The notes beneath the pieces were generated by a model. The model saw only the letters and a list, made by a program, of their open reading frames with translations, did no database searches and was not told the origin of the DNA. A program made the translations under genes and the position numbers. 64,000 bases of DNA from Marinobacter zhanjiangensis (GTDB lineage: Bacteria; Pseudomonadota; Gammaproteobacteria; Pseudomonadales; Oleiphilaceae), in contig NZ_BMXV01000008.1 of the NCBI RefSeq assembly GCF_014651935.1, forward strand, positions 62,001-126,000, read 5' to 3'. Within the stretch, counting starts at the first letter, position 1. The number at the start of each line of letters is the position of its first letter. Positions 1 through 7,863 of this stretch are shown one piece after another.

Positions 1-926
1 GCCGGGACAACAAGTACAAGGCGCGGATCAAGATACTGGTCAAGGCACTGACACCGGAAGGGTTCGCCGAGCGTGTCGAGGCGGAGTGGGCCCACATCAA
101 GGACTCCCCTACCCGCCTGACCCGGGAAGCCATCGACCGGATGAAGACCTATTTCACCGAGCCGGATTACCAGCCCCTGGACAACAACCCGGAGGCGCTG
201 GTGTCCGCCCGTGCCGAAAGCCGGCCCTTTGACAACTGGGTCACCCGCAACGTCAATGAGCACCGCAAGCCCGGCTACGCCATCGTCACCCTGACCATGA
301 AGAAAACCGGCACGCCTCCCGGCAACGTTTCCGACCGTCAGCTCGAGCAGATTGCCGACCTGGCCGAGCGTTACAGTTTCGGCGAGGCACGGGTCACCCA
401 CGAGCAGAACGTGGTGCTGGCTGACGTGCGCCAGGACCAGCTTCACGAGCTGTGGCAGGATATCCGCCCCATGGGCTTTGCCACCGCCAACCTGAACACC
501 CTGACCGACGTGATCTGCTGCCCCGGGGGCGATTACTGCGCCCTGGCGAACGCCAAGTCGATACCCGTGGCGGAGACCATCCAGCGCCGGTTTGACAACC
601 TGGACTACCTTTACGACCTGGGCAATATCGACCTCAACATCTCGGGCTGCATGAATGCCTGCGGACACCACCACGTGGGCCATATCGGCGTATTGGGTGT
701 CGACAAGAAGGGCGAGGAGTACTACCAGATCAGCCTGGGCGGTGCTTCCCAGAATGATGCGGCCATCGGCAAGATTCTGGGCCCGTCCTTCGCACGGGAG
801 GACATGCCGGAGGTGGTCGAGAAAATCATCAACGTCTATGTCGACCACCGCACTGAAGAGGAAGAATTCCTCGACACTTACCGCCGCATTGGCATCACCC
901 CGTTCAAGGAGCGCGTATATGCCTGA
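1..926 (+). CDS. cysI: Sirohaem nitrite/sulfite reductase, C-terminal part (5' end outside window)
   Basis: The reading frame is already open at the left edge (frame of base 3), so this is the C-terminal 307 or so residues of a longer hemoprotein. Such enzymes reduce sulfite to sulfide (or nitrite to ammonia) with six electrons, using a sirohaem coupled to a [4Fe-4S] cluster in the cytoplasm. The cluster/sirohaem ligands are visible: a Cys-x5-Cys pair in CCPGGDYCALA (about bases 519-547) and a Cys-x3-Cys pair in SGCMNACGHHH (about bases 645-675). The stop overlaps the start of the DUF934 gene (ATGCCTGA), a pairing well known from Pseudomonas, where the pair serves assimilatory sulfite reduction. 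CysH and CysB at the far end of the window support the sulfur role. Nitrite rather than sulfite as substrate cannot be excluded from this fragment. Confidence 0.9.
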   Translation, partial: RDNKYKARIKILVKALTPEGFAERVEAEWAHIKDSPTRLTREAIDRMKTYFTEPDYQPLDNNPEALVSARAESRPFDNWVTRNVNEHRKPGYAIVTLTMKKTGTPPGNVSDRQLEQIADLAERYSFGEARVTHEQNVVLADVRQDQLHELWQDIRPMGFATANLNTLTDVICCPGGDYCALANAKSIPVAETIQRRFDNLDYLYDLGNIDLNISGCMNACGHHHVGHIGVLGVDKKGEEYYQISLGGASQNDAAIGKILGPSFAREDMPEVVEKIINVYVDHRTEEEEFLDTYRRIGITPFKERVYA

Positions 927-1443
927 GATCGTTCGTCACGACGGCAGTATTGTGTCCGATGACTGGCAGGTTCTGGAACGGCCGGCCGAAGACGAGAGCC
1001 TGGAGCTGCCCGAAGGCCCCTGCCTGGTACCGGCCGCGCAATGGCTGGAGCACCATGATCAGTTTGCCGGCGACCGGAATATCGGTATCTGGCTGGACAG
1101 CCATGAAGAACCCGAGCTGGTGGCCGACCATCTGGATCAGTTGCCCCTGATCGCAGTGAACTTTCCCAAGTTCAGTGATGGCCGCGGCTACTCCACCGCT
1201 CGCCTGCTGCGTGAGCGTTTTGGCTACCGGGGCGAACTGCGGGCCATTGGTGATGTGCTGCTGGACCAGCTCCAGTTCATGAAGCGCTGTGGCTTCGACA
1301 GCTATGCCCTGCGTCCCGACAAGGACATCACCAAGGCACCCCGCTGCCTGAACTTCTTCAGTAACGCCTATCAGGCGGCCACGGACAACGACGAACCGCT
1401 GTTCCGGCGGCGGGGAGAATTCCCGGTTGCCGACACCGCCTGA
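919..1443 (+). CDS. DUF934 family protein, partner of sulfite reductase
   Basis: A 174-residue protein beginning MPEIVRHDGSIVSDDW. The ATG at 919 overlaps the upstream reductase stop by 8 bases, so translation is probably coupled; the longer in-frame extension to base 655 is only antiparallel coding shadow inside the reductase gene. DUF934 proteins (often annotated as oxidoreductase or uncharacterised conserved protein) almost always follow a CysI-type reductase in proteobacteria and are thought to help sulfite reduction, perhaps in electron supply or enzyme maturation. That role is inferred from neighbourhood. I see no signal peptide, membrane segment or cofactor motif. Conserved-looking features are the FPKFSDGRGYS segment and the C-terminal FFSNAYQ. 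A strong terminator follows directly. Confidence 0.85.
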   Translation: MPEIVRHDGSIVSDDWQVLERPAEDESLELPEGPCLVPAAQWLEHHDQFAGDRNIGIWLDSHEEPELVADHLDQLPLIAVNFPKFSDGRGYSTARLLRERFGYRGELRAIGDVLLDQLQFMKRCGFDSYALRPDKDITKAPRCLNFFSNAYQAATDNDEPLFRRRGEFPVADTA

Positions 1444-1451
1444 TCTGACAT

Positions 1452-1483
1452 AAAAAAACGCTGGCTCCGGCCAGCGTTTTTTT
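1452..1483. terminator. Bidirectional rho-independent terminator
   Basis: CGCTGGC (1459-1465) and GCCAGCG (1470-1476) form a 7-bp stem around a TCCG loop, flanked by A7 on the left and T7 on the right. It can stop the cysI-DUF934 transcript from the left and, through the A-run read on the other strand, the sohB-yhdH transcript from the right. Confidence 0.88.
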
Positions 1484-1555
1484 ATAGTATCAACCCTCCG
1501 TGTTCTGTAACGGCGAGCCCGCCATCCATGGCAGGCCTTTCGGCTCAGACCCCGA

Positions 1556-2551
1556 TCACAGACTGTGATCCAGCACGATCTTGCCGCTGGACTTCCCGCC
1601 CAGGAATGCCTTGAGCGCCGCATCCAGCTCCTTGCGACCAATATCCCGGGCAGACGCCTCGGTCTTCGGGCAGGCCCAGTCAGACGAGAGCTTCTTCCAG
1701 ACCGCTTCCTTGTCTGCCAGTGGAATCTCCACCGAATCCACACCCAGCAGGTTCACGCCGCGCAGAATAAACGGCATCACCGTGGTTTCCACCTTGGGGC
1801 CGGCAACCAGGCCGCAGCAGGACACGGAACCACCGGGCTGTACCTGTTTGAGGATTTCCGCCAGCGGGCTGCCACCCACGGTATCCACGGCATTGGCATA
1901 GGCCGGTTTCAGCATGGGTTTGGAAGAGGCTTCCAGGGCATCACGCCCGACGACTTCCACGGCGCCCAGCGCCTTCAGGGCATCGGCCTGATCCGCCTTG
2001 CCGGAGACCGCGGTTACCCGGAACCCGAGGCCAGCCAGTATTTCCACGGCCACGGTACCCACCGCCCCGCTGGCGCCCGAGACCAGCACCGGCCCCTGAT
2101 CCGGCGCCGCCCCCATGCGCAGCAACTTGCCCACGCAGAGCCCGGCGGTCAGGCCGGCTGTACCATAGACCATGGCCTTGTGGGCGTCCCAGCCTTCCGG
2201 CATGGCCACGCACCATTCGGCCGGCACGCGGATATACTCGCCGAACCCGCCCGGCGTGTTCATGCCCAGGTCATATCCGGTAACGATCACCTGAGCACCC
2301 ACCGCAGGCTGGCCAGCGGATTCGACCACTTCACCGGCGGCGTCGATACCTGGTGTATGAGGAAAGTTGCGGGTCACTCCCTTGTTGCCTGAAGCGGACA
2401 GGGCGTCCTTGTAGTTCAGGGAGGAGTGGCTGACACGGATCAGCACCTCGTTGTCAGGCAGGTCAGCGGTGTTGCAGGTTTCCTCGGTCCCCACGTATTC
2501 GCCGTCTTTCTCGTGAACGCGCCATGCCCGGTAATCGGTATCGTTGCTCAT
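1556..2551 (-). CDS. acuI: YhdH/AcuI-type NADPH-dependent acrylyl-CoA / quinone reductase
   Basis: A 331-residue cytoplasmic medium-chain dehydrogenase/reductase of the YhdH/YhfP branch, the usual length. The N-terminal GroES-like half contains the SHSSLNYKDALSASG segment and TPGIDAAGEVV. The Rossmann half carries VLVSGASGAVGTVAVEIL, the glycine-rich NADPH site (about residues 155-172). The MDR zinc-binding cysteines are absent, as expected for the zinc-independent quinone reductase branch. YhdH/AcuI enzymes reduce acrylyl-CoA to propionyl-CoA, which detoxifies acrylate, for example from dimethylsulfoniopropionate, a plausible substrate in a marine bacterium. The physiological substrate here is inferred. 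The start has a good Shine-Dalgarno (GGAGACAGG) and the gene lies 33 bases downstream of sohB, probably in one transcript. Confidence 0.88.
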   Translation of the reverse strand: MSNDTDYRAWRVHEKDGEYVGTEETCNTADLPDNEVLIRVSHSSLNYKDALSASGNKGVTRNFPHTPGIDAAGEVVESAGQPAVGAQVIVTGYDLGMNTPGGFGEYIRVPAEWCVAMPEGWDAHKAMVYGTAGLTAGLCVGKLLRMGAAPDQGPVLVSGASGAVGTVAVEILAGLGFRVTAVSGKADQADALKALGAVEVVGRDALEASSKPMLKPAYANAVDTVGGSPLAEILKQVQPGGSVSCCGLVAGPKVETTVMPFILRGVNLLGVDSVEIPLADKEAVWKKLSSDWACPKTEASARDIGRKELDAALKAFLGGKSSGKIVLDHSL

Positions 2552-2584
2552 AACCTGTCTCCTGGGAGTTTGAGGGATTTACTG

Positions 2585-3652
2585 TTATTGGATGTTCTGA
2601 TTGCGGAATGCGCTCAGCACCCGCCACACGGTTGCCTCCAGAGCGGCACTGGTCGCCAGCCCCAGCTTTTCCGGGAGTGTGCGTTTTCGCTGGAAACCTA
2701 CTGATACTACATCCGACCGGTCGCAGGCATCGAGGAGATACTCATCGGACGTCAGGATCTCGTCCACCAGTCTGACTTCAAGTGCCCGGGTACCGAACCA
2801 GATATCACCGTTGGATACGGCGTCCACATCCAGGTCAGGCCGGCGCTCACGGACATAGTCCTTGAACAGGTGATGGGTGTCTTCCAGGTCTTCCAGGAAC
2901 TTGCGGCGACCATTTTCCGTGTTTTCCCCGAAAATGGTCAGCGTTCGCTTGTGTTCCCCTGCGGTCAGGATCTCGTAGTCCACATTGTGTTTCTTGAGTA
3001 CCCGGTGGAAGTTGGGCAGCTGGGCGACCACCCCGATAGAGCCGAGCACCGCAAAAGGCGAAGCCACGATACGGTCCGCCACACAGGCCATCATGTAGCC
3101 ACCGCTGGCCGCCACCTTGTCGACACAGGCTGTCAGCTTGATCCCCTTGCCCCGAATCCGGTCCAGCTGGGCGGCCGCCAGACCATAGGCGTGCACCAGT
3201 CCACCACCGCTTTCCAGGCGCACGACCACCTCGTCACGGCCGGGTTCGGCCACGGCCAGCACCGCGGTGACCGACTTGCGCAGGGTTTCGGTATCGCTGG
3301 CCTTGATATCGCCATCGAAATCAAGCACGAAGGTTTTCGGCCGGGCTTCCTCTGACGTCTTTACGCCACCCTTGGCAGCTTTCTTGCGGGCCTTCTCCGC
3401 TTTCTGCTTTGCCTTTTTCCAGACCTTGCGCTGGTCCGGCGACAGCATCCGGCTCTCGATCGCCTCCCGCAGCTTGCGATATTTTTCATTCAGCCGGCGG
3501 ACGGTAAGCTCACCCTCATCATCGCCCTCGCCCCGGCTACGCTGCACGGCAGAGGCGATCATGACGATGACCACAACGGCTGCGACGACAAAGGTGACGA
3601 CTTTTGCGAGAAAGAGACCGTAGTCAGAAAGGAATTCCAAGGCACACTCCAT
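2585..3652 (-). CDS. sohB: SohB-type inner-membrane serine protease
   Basis: Peptidase family S49 (signal peptide peptidase A group), 355 residues from the ATG at 3652. I prefer this start because MECALEFLSDYGLF leads straight into the family's N-terminal membrane anchor (about residues 10-38); the open frame runs 25 codons further upstream without homology. A charged linker (residues 40-100) rich in Lys/Glu follows. The protease core includes the VDKVAASGGYMMAC segment with the putative nucleophile Ser183 and GEHKRTLT with the general-base Lys235, the Ser/Lys dyad typical of the family. SohB proteases act at the periplasmic face of the inner membrane on membrane or secreted peptides. The gene is divergent from the SCP2 gene and just upstream of yhdH. 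Confidence 0.92.
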   Translation of the reverse strand: MECALEFLSDYGLFLAKVVTFVVAAVVVIVMIASAVQRSRGEGDDEGELTVRRLNEKYRKLREAIESRMLSPDQRKVWKKAKQKAEKARKKAAKGGVKTSEEARPKTFVLDFDGDIKASDTETLRKSVTAVLAVAEPGRDEVVVRLESGGGLVHAYGLAAAQLDRIRGKGIKLTACVDKVAASGGYMMACVADRIVASPFAVLGSIGVVAQLPNFHRVLKKHNVDYEILTAGEHKRTLTIFGENTENGRRKFLEDLEDTHHLFKDYVRERRPDLDVDAVSNGDIWFGTRALEVRLVDEILTSDEYLLDACDRSDVVSVGFQRKRTLPEKLGLATSAALEATVWRVLSAFRNQNIQ

Positions 3653-3746
3653 AATCGGGAACTGGGTTGAGACCTGATTGTAACCGAGGTCAAAACGGGT
3701 ACAAGCTTCCGGCGCCGAAAGTTGCAAAACGAGTGGAATGCAGTAC

Positions 3747-3762
3747 TCAAACGATCGTTTGA
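3747..3762. promoter_or_regulatory. Perfect 16-bp palindrome, PsrA-like operator
   Basis: TCAAACGATCGTTTGA reads the same on both strands and matches the published Pseudomonas PsrA consensus of the form (G/C)AAAC-N2-4-GTTTG(/C). It ends 7 bp before the -35 box of the SCP2 promoter. PsrA is a TetR-family repressor that responds to long-chain fatty acids; the regulator itself is not in this window. Confidence 0.6.
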
Positions 3763-3769
3763 TTTTTTC

Positions 3770-3798
3770 TTGACACTGTCACTCGCCGCCCCTAAAGT
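3770..3798 (+). promoter_or_regulatory. Sigma-70 promoter of the SCP2 gene
   Basis: A consensus -35 TTGACA (3770-3775), a 17-bp spacer and a -10 TAAAGT (3793-3798). The start site should lie near 3805, giving a leader of about 110 bases before the start codon at 3917. It directly follows the PsrA-like palindrome. Confidence 0.6.
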
Positions 3799-3916
3799 CG
3801 GACTGAACCGGCTGGTCCAGACAACTGACCGCACCCGCTGGCGGCTCGCTGGCCGGTGCAATCGGCACAAGGCGATGGCCACCGTCTCACAGCACTTTAT
3901 AACAAAGGGAAAAATG

Positions 3917-4231
3917 ATGTCCGTAGCCCAGGTATTCCAGAAATTCGAGCAGAACTTCAATCCCGATGCCGCCGAAGGCATGGATCTGGTGTTCCAGTTC
4001 AACATTGAAGACGACAAGAACTACCACCTGATCATCAAGGACAAGACCTGCAAGATGGTCGAGGGCGACCACGATGATCCTTCCGTGACCCTGATCATGG
4101 ATTCCGCCACCCTCAACGGCATCGTGTCCGGCGAGACCGATGGCATGCAGGCGTTCATGTCCGGCCAGTTGCGGGCCGAAGGTGACATGATGCTGGCCAC
4201 CAAACTCGGACAGCTGTTCTCCCTGAACTGA
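3917..4231 (+). CDS. SCP2 sterol-binding-domain protein
   Basis: A 104-residue, single-domain SCP2 (sterol carrier protein 2) protein. The fold's signature is the FNIEDDKNYHLIIKD strand pair followed by GDHDDPSVTLIMDSATL and the C-terminal helix segment QAFMSGQLRAEGDMMLATKL (gene end). Members bind hydrophobic ligands such as fatty acyl-CoAs or sterol-like lipids in a cytoplasmic pocket; the bacterial ligand is usually unknown. There are two adjacent ATG codons (3914, 3917); the second has better spacing (6 nt) from the AAGGGA site. The long frame upstream to 3722 includes the promoter and is not coding. The PsrA-like operator in front suggests control by fatty-acid status. Confidence 0.88.
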   Translation: MSVAQVFQKFEQNFNPDAAEGMDLVFQFNIEDDKNYHLIIKDKTCKMVEGDHDDPSVTLIMDSATLNGIVSGETDGMQAFMSGQLRAEGDMMLATKLGQLFSLN

Positions 4232-4250
4232 GTACTCGCCAGCCATACCG

Positions 4251-4280
4251 AAAAAGGGCATCCCGCGGGATGCCCTTTTT
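4251..4280. terminator. Rho-independent terminator after the SCP2 gene
   Basis: Perfect inverted repeat of GGGCATCCC and GGGATGCCC (4256-4275) flanked by A5 and T5; works in both directions, so it may also serve the fimL/membrane protein transcript arriving from the right. Confidence 0.88.
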
Positions 4281-4328
4281 CTGTCTACGGTTGCCTGTGG
4301 CCGGCCCCGGGTGAGGATCATCAGGCTG

Positions 4329-4976
4329 CTATTGGTCCCGCCGGGGTTCCGCCGACCTGGCCTCTTCATTCACCGGCACAGTGACCAACCCACCGGAAGA
4401 TAGCCGAATGTCGTAGCGCGCGCCATCCCTGAGCGGCCTGTAGCTGGCGCTGCCAAGGGTGCCTTTCAGGAACGGCAGGTTCCAGGTCTGATCCAGCTGC
4501 CACAGATCCGGCCAGCTCTGGTCGCCCACTATCCCGACCCTGTGGTTACCATTGCGCTCCGCTTCCCGGGAGCGGTAACGACCACTGATGTGTTCCAGTC
4601 GGTAGCCCGGCTTCACCCCCAGCCAGCCAAAGGGTCCGCCAAAGCGGATGATACGGGCATCCAGTTGCCACTCGTCACCGTTGATGGTCCAGGATTGCGC
4701 CGACGCCCCGGGCTGATCGAGCCGCACCCGCCAGGTCTGTTCGCCCACCGCCTCGACACTGAGCGAGCCAACGGTCTCCATATGGGACAGGGCCTGATAG
4801 TGGCGCAACTCCATGGCCACGGCGATGCCGTAGAGGCCACCCGCCACCAGCGCCAGGACAAACATGCCCTTGAGCCAGCCCACCAGCCAGTGCGGGCGCC
4901 GGAAGAATGCCAGACCAACCAGAACCAGGATGCCGCCAATCCCCGCAAGTACCAGCATCAACATGGGATAAGACAC
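4329..4976 (-). CDS. Small two-helix membrane protein of unknown function, downstream of fimL
   Basis: A 215-residue protein that I cannot assign to a characterised family. Two hydrophobic segments near the N-terminus (about residues 3-25 and 33-55) should anchor it in the inner membrane; the rest (residues 60-215) is a soluble, probably periplasmic domain rich in Trp and charged residues, with WTINGDEWQLDARIIRFGGP and a short beta-rich pattern. Related proteins are sometimes annotated as cation/multidrug efflux pump, but nothing here looks like a transporter. The start is GTG at 4976 and overlaps the fimL stop by one base (TAGTG), so it is probably translated with fimL; an ATG four codons later (4964) is an alternative. 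Function unknown. Confidence 0.75.
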   Translation of the reverse strand: MSYPMLMLVLAGIGGILVLVGLAFFRRPHWLVGWLKGMFVLALVAGGLYGIAVAMELRHYQALSHMETVGSLSVEAVGEQTWRVRLDQPGASAQSWTINGDEWQLDARIIRFGGPFGWLGVKPGYRLEHISGRYRSREAERNGNHRVGIVGDQSWPDLWQLDQTWNLPFLKGTLGSASYRPLRDGARYDIRLSSGGLVTVPVNEEARSAEPRRDQ

Positions 4977-6685
4977 TACAACCCTCCGTCGTCCAGAGAA
5001 GATTCCGCCAGCTTCAGAAGATCGGGATTGCGGTTGTCGCGGGTACCAATGGTCTCGATGTAGTACTCCAGCGACGTCAGTGCATCTGCCAGGGATTCCA
5101 GCACTGCGTTCCCCGGTGGTTCCTTCACGTCCAGCAGACGGCTCTGGATGGACCTGGCCACACGGTCCATGACACCCGCTGCATCCACATCACCGGTCAG
5201 CAGCAGGCCGCCCCAGATGCTGTGCAGTGTATTTGGCAGGTTCGCCAGGTGCAGCTTGTCGTAATCGGATTCCACGAAGGCGGTGATAGCCCGCTTTGCC
5301 AGGGTCAGCGCACTGCGGGCCTCGTCGCCCACTACGATGGAAGCCTCCCGCAAGTAGAGGGACTCCTCACGGGTTTCAGGCCGGGCCATCGCCAGGGCGT
5401 CGGTTTCCGAAGTGATGCCCCTGGAAACCATTTGCTGGACCGCGTTCTCGATACCCAGCACTGCGTCCGCCAGTGAGTACATCTCGTCCTCGGCCGGCAG
5501 AGAGCCGGCATGCTCCCAGGTGCGCAGGCGCTCCGCTTCGCTGCGGGCGATGTCCGCCAGCTGGTTGAGGTCGAGCATGTTCAGGGTATTGGACAACCGG
5601 TTAAGAGAATCGGCAATGGTGGACAGCTCGCTGAGATCCGGCTCAATGCCCCGCTCGATGATATCCAGACGGTCCTTGAGCTGGTTGAGCTCGTCCTGCA
5701 GTGCGGTGGACAGGGACTTGAGCACATCGGCACCCGGGCCATACAGTCGTTTGCGATGGGCCTCCATCATGGATTCCGGGTAGTCCGATGGCGCCAGCTT
5801 CCAGGCGGACAGAATGCGCTGTACTTCCTGATTGCCGGAGCCACTGCGGTACAGCAGGTAGACCAGCTCACGGATAATGGCCTCGTCCACGGTACGGCGG
5901 GCCGCCGTGCGACCAACATAGACCATATCGCGGCTGTACTTCTCGATACGCATCAGCAGCCGCTTGCGCGCCTTGTTGAAGCCCATGGCGCGGTCAGTCA
6001 TGGTATCCGCCACCACCATCAGCAGACACCACAACTGCTTGAGCTGGCCGTCTCCGCACAAACGGGCAAACCCCCGCGAGGCCCGCGCGATCAGCTTCTT
6101 GCTGACCACTTCATTGCGCTCGCGAATCACTCCGACCAGTGCGACCTGGAGCATCAGCCGCATACGACGGGCATAGGTCTCGAATTCATTGTCGGCCAGA
6201 TCCAGCGGCTGGGTCGGGGTACCGGCGCAGAAATCCGGGCGCTTCTCTGTGTCCAGATCGAAAAAGTAGGATTCCGGGTGGGGCTGGTCGCCCCGTGCTA
6301 CCCGCAGTTCATTGATGATGGGCAACAGCAGCTCCGGGTGATCCTCCCGCTGCTGGTGATAGTATTCCACATAGCGGCGAAGGATAAACAGGGAGCTGTT
6401 GAGTGTGGTCAGAAGGATGTTCTTGTCGTCGCTGGCGCCTACCGGTACGTCGTTGGCGACCGTGACCGCTTCCTTGCACAGAAGGGTGCCGCCACGCAGC
6501 TCCACCAGCACAAAGATGCCCCGGAGCTGATTCAGGTAATCAACACAGTTCTGCAGGTCTTCGCCGCTCTCGCGATTTTCCTGGAAGCGCTCGAGGCTGG
6601 TTTCTGCGTTGCGGATGGTCTGCTCTATTTCACTCTTGACCAGATCAAACGACTGGGACTTCGTCGCTAGTGACGACTGAATCAT
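4976..6685 (-). CDS. fimL: FimL, ChpA-N-terminal-like regulator of type IV pili and cAMP signalling
   Basis: A 569-residue, mostly alpha-helical cytoplasmic protein that resembles FimL of Pseudomonas aeruginosa and the N-terminal region of the pilus chemosensor ChpA, including the motif NQLRGIFVLVELRGGTLLCKE (residues about 52-72). FimL looks like tandem Hpt-type modules without the phosphorylatable histidine signature; in Pseudomonas it raises adenylate cyclase CyaB activity, supports Vfr-dependent gene expression and twitching motility, and localises to the pole with the FimV hub. FimV (39514-42750) and PilZ (55254-55604) are also encoded in this window. The ATG at 6685 (MIQSSLATKSQSFDLVK) is the natural start. 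It lies downstream of a long gene-free region and is probably its own transcription unit with the following membrane protein. Confidence 0.9.
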   Translation of the reverse strand: MIQSSLATKSQSFDLVKSEIEQTIRNAETSLERFQENRESGEDLQNCVDYLNQLRGIFVLVELRGGTLLCKEAVTVANDVPVGASDDKNILLTTLNSSLFILRRYVEYYHQQREDHPELLLPIINELRVARGDQPHPESYFFDLDTEKRPDFCAGTPTQPLDLADNEFETYARRMRLMLQVALVGVIRERNEVVSKKLIARASRGFARLCGDGQLKQLWCLLMVVADTMTDRAMGFNKARKRLLMRIEKYSRDMVYVGRTAARRTVDEAIIRELVYLLYRSGSGNQEVQRILSAWKLAPSDYPESMMEAHRKRLYGPGADVLKSLSTALQDELNQLKDRLDIIERGIEPDLSELSTIADSLNRLSNTLNMLDLNQLADIARSEAERLRTWEHAGSLPAEDEMYSLADAVLGIENAVQQMVSRGITSETDALAMARPETREESLYLREASIVVGDEARSALTLAKRAITAFVESDYDKLHLANLPNTLHSIWGGLLLTGDVDAAGVMDRVARSIQSRLLDVKEPPGNAVLESLADALTSLEYYIETIGTRDNRNPDLLKLAESSLDDGGL

Positions 6686-7084
6686 AAACTGACGCTTCCT
6701 GTCTCAGCATTTCCTGCGCAGGTACCGTTCTGGCCTTCAGGTACCTCCTGCACAGGCATGGCCTGAACAGGGGCTTCCCGACGGTCGCGGGTCAGGCCCG
6801 GCCCGAATGGCTCGGGTAGTGTGCCTGGCCGGGCACCTCACGACCTTCTGGTACAGCGCAGGTGTTTCGTGGGTTACCCGGACGAATCGCCGTAATACAA
6901 GGACTCGTATGCCGTTTGGAACTACCTGACAGCGAATGACCCAAACCGCACACCAAGCGTTACTTATAACACAAATGTCAGCCCGCTCAAGCCACTGCGG
7001 TTACCACTTTCCAGATATCCTAAACAGTTCTCAGTTCTGTCGCTAATCTGTACCAAACCCTTTTCAGAGCGCCGAAATTCGTGG
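6686..7084. other. 399-bp gene-free, hairpin-rich region between dnaQ and fimL
   Basis: No open frame here looks like a protein and I found no tRNA by eye. Several inverted repeats are packed into about 190 bp: TTCAGG / CCTGAA (about 6735-6775), GCCCGGCC (6796-6803) with GGCCGGGC (6826-6833) enclosing CCCGA / TCGGG (6802-6816), and TTCGT-GGGT-TA... / ACCC-GG-ACGAA (6866-6886). The density suggests a structured leader of fimL (minus strand) or an unannotated small RNA, but this is inference. The stretch 6950-7080 is more AT-rich and shows nothing specific. Confidence 0.4.
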
Positions 7085-7780
7085 TCAGCCCCGCCACACG
7101 GCTTCACCACCAGCCTTCTCCACGGTATCCAGGAAAGCCTCGTGTTCTGCCAGCTCCTGCTCACTGGCGCGTACCACCGTCAGGCGTGGCCGATCCTGCG
7201 GCAGGCGACGGATGGTGGCGCCACCTTCGCCCCCCTCGCTTCCGGCATCCAGAGACAGCGCGGTCTGTCCACCGGTCAGCAGGAGGAAAACGTCCGCCAG
7301 GATTTCCGCATCGAGCAGAGCGCCGTGCAATTCCCGGTTGCTGTTATCCACCCCATAACGTTTGCAGAGTGCGTCCAGGCTGTTCTTCTGACCCGGATGC
7401 CGGCGCCGGGCGATGGCCAGGGAGTCGAGCACGCCACAATGATCCGCCACCTTGCGTACCGGCTTCAGGCGGGCAAACTCGGCGTCCATGAAGCCCACAT
7501 CGAAGGGTGCGTTGTGGATGACCAGTTCGGCCCCGTCAATAAACTCGAGGAACTCCCCCACGATGTCAGCAAACCGGGGCTTGTCGGCCAGGAAATCATT
7601 GGTGATGCCGTGAATGGAAATGGCTTCCTCTTCCACTTCCCGCTCGGGATTGATGTAGACGTGATAATGACGCCCGGTCGGCTTCCGTTCCATCAGCTCA
7701 ACACAGCCGATTTCGATAATCCGGTGACCCTCTGCCGGGTCAATACCGGTGGTTTCCGTATCCAGAACGATCTGTCTCAT
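7085..7780 (-). CDS. dnaQ: DNA polymerase III epsilon subunit (3'-5' proofreading exonuclease)
   Basis: A 231-residue protein of the DEDDh exonuclease family, slightly shorter than E. coli DnaQ (243). The ExoI motif LDTETTG gives Asp7 and Glu9 for metal binding; ExoII is the HNAPFDVGFMDAEF segment, and the C-terminal part holds HGALLDAEILADV with the ExoIII-type His and Asp. The C-terminal tail, here LDTVEKAGGEAVWRG, is where epsilon proteins bind the polymerase alpha subunit. It removes misincorporated bases during replication. The start ATG lies two bases downstream (in gene direction) of a dispersed repeat (7783-7820), which supplies a GGGA Shine-Dalgarno-like stretch. rnhA is immediately upstream, as in many gammaproteobacteria. 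Confidence 0.95.
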   Translation of the reverse strand: MRQIVLDTETTGIDPAEGHRIIEIGCVELMERKPTGRHYHVYINPEREVEEEAISIHGITNDFLADKPRFADIVGEFLEFIDGAELVIHNAPFDVGFMDAEFARLKPVRKVADHCGVLDSLAIARRRHPGQKNSLDALCKRYGVDNSNRELHGALLDAEILADVFLLLTGGQTALSLDAGSEGGEGGATIRRLPQDRPRLTVVRASEQELAEHEAFLDTVEKAGGEAVWRG

Positions 7781-7782
7781 GC

Positions 7783-7820
7783 TTAGTGTCCCGTTTGGTT
7801 AATTTATTGATCTACTGAGC
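7783..7820 (-). repeat. Dispersed intergenic repeat, copy 1 (rnhA-dnaQ)
   Basis: A 38-bp sequence matching copy 3 (49955-49992) at 34 positions and sharing its left 30 bp with copy 2 (30351-30380). It lies in the 83-bp gap between rnhA and dnaQ and ends two bases before the dnaQ ATG. Read in gene direction its end GGGACACTAA places GGGA about 8 bases before the start codon. Confidence 0.75.
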
Positions 7821-7863
7821 CACTGAGAGCCTTGAGAGCAAGGCGCGCTGGTTAGTGCTCCAC

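Noticed and set aside
655..918. Long N-terminal extension of the DUF934 gene
   Set aside because: It lies inside the cysI coding region in another frame; the ATG at 919 with overlap to the cysI stop is the real start.
6686..7084. tRNA in the dnaQ-fimL gap (as in the rnhA-dnaQ-aspV region of E. coli)
   Set aside because: No GGTTCRANNC-type T-arm with a matching acceptor stem found on either strand by eye.
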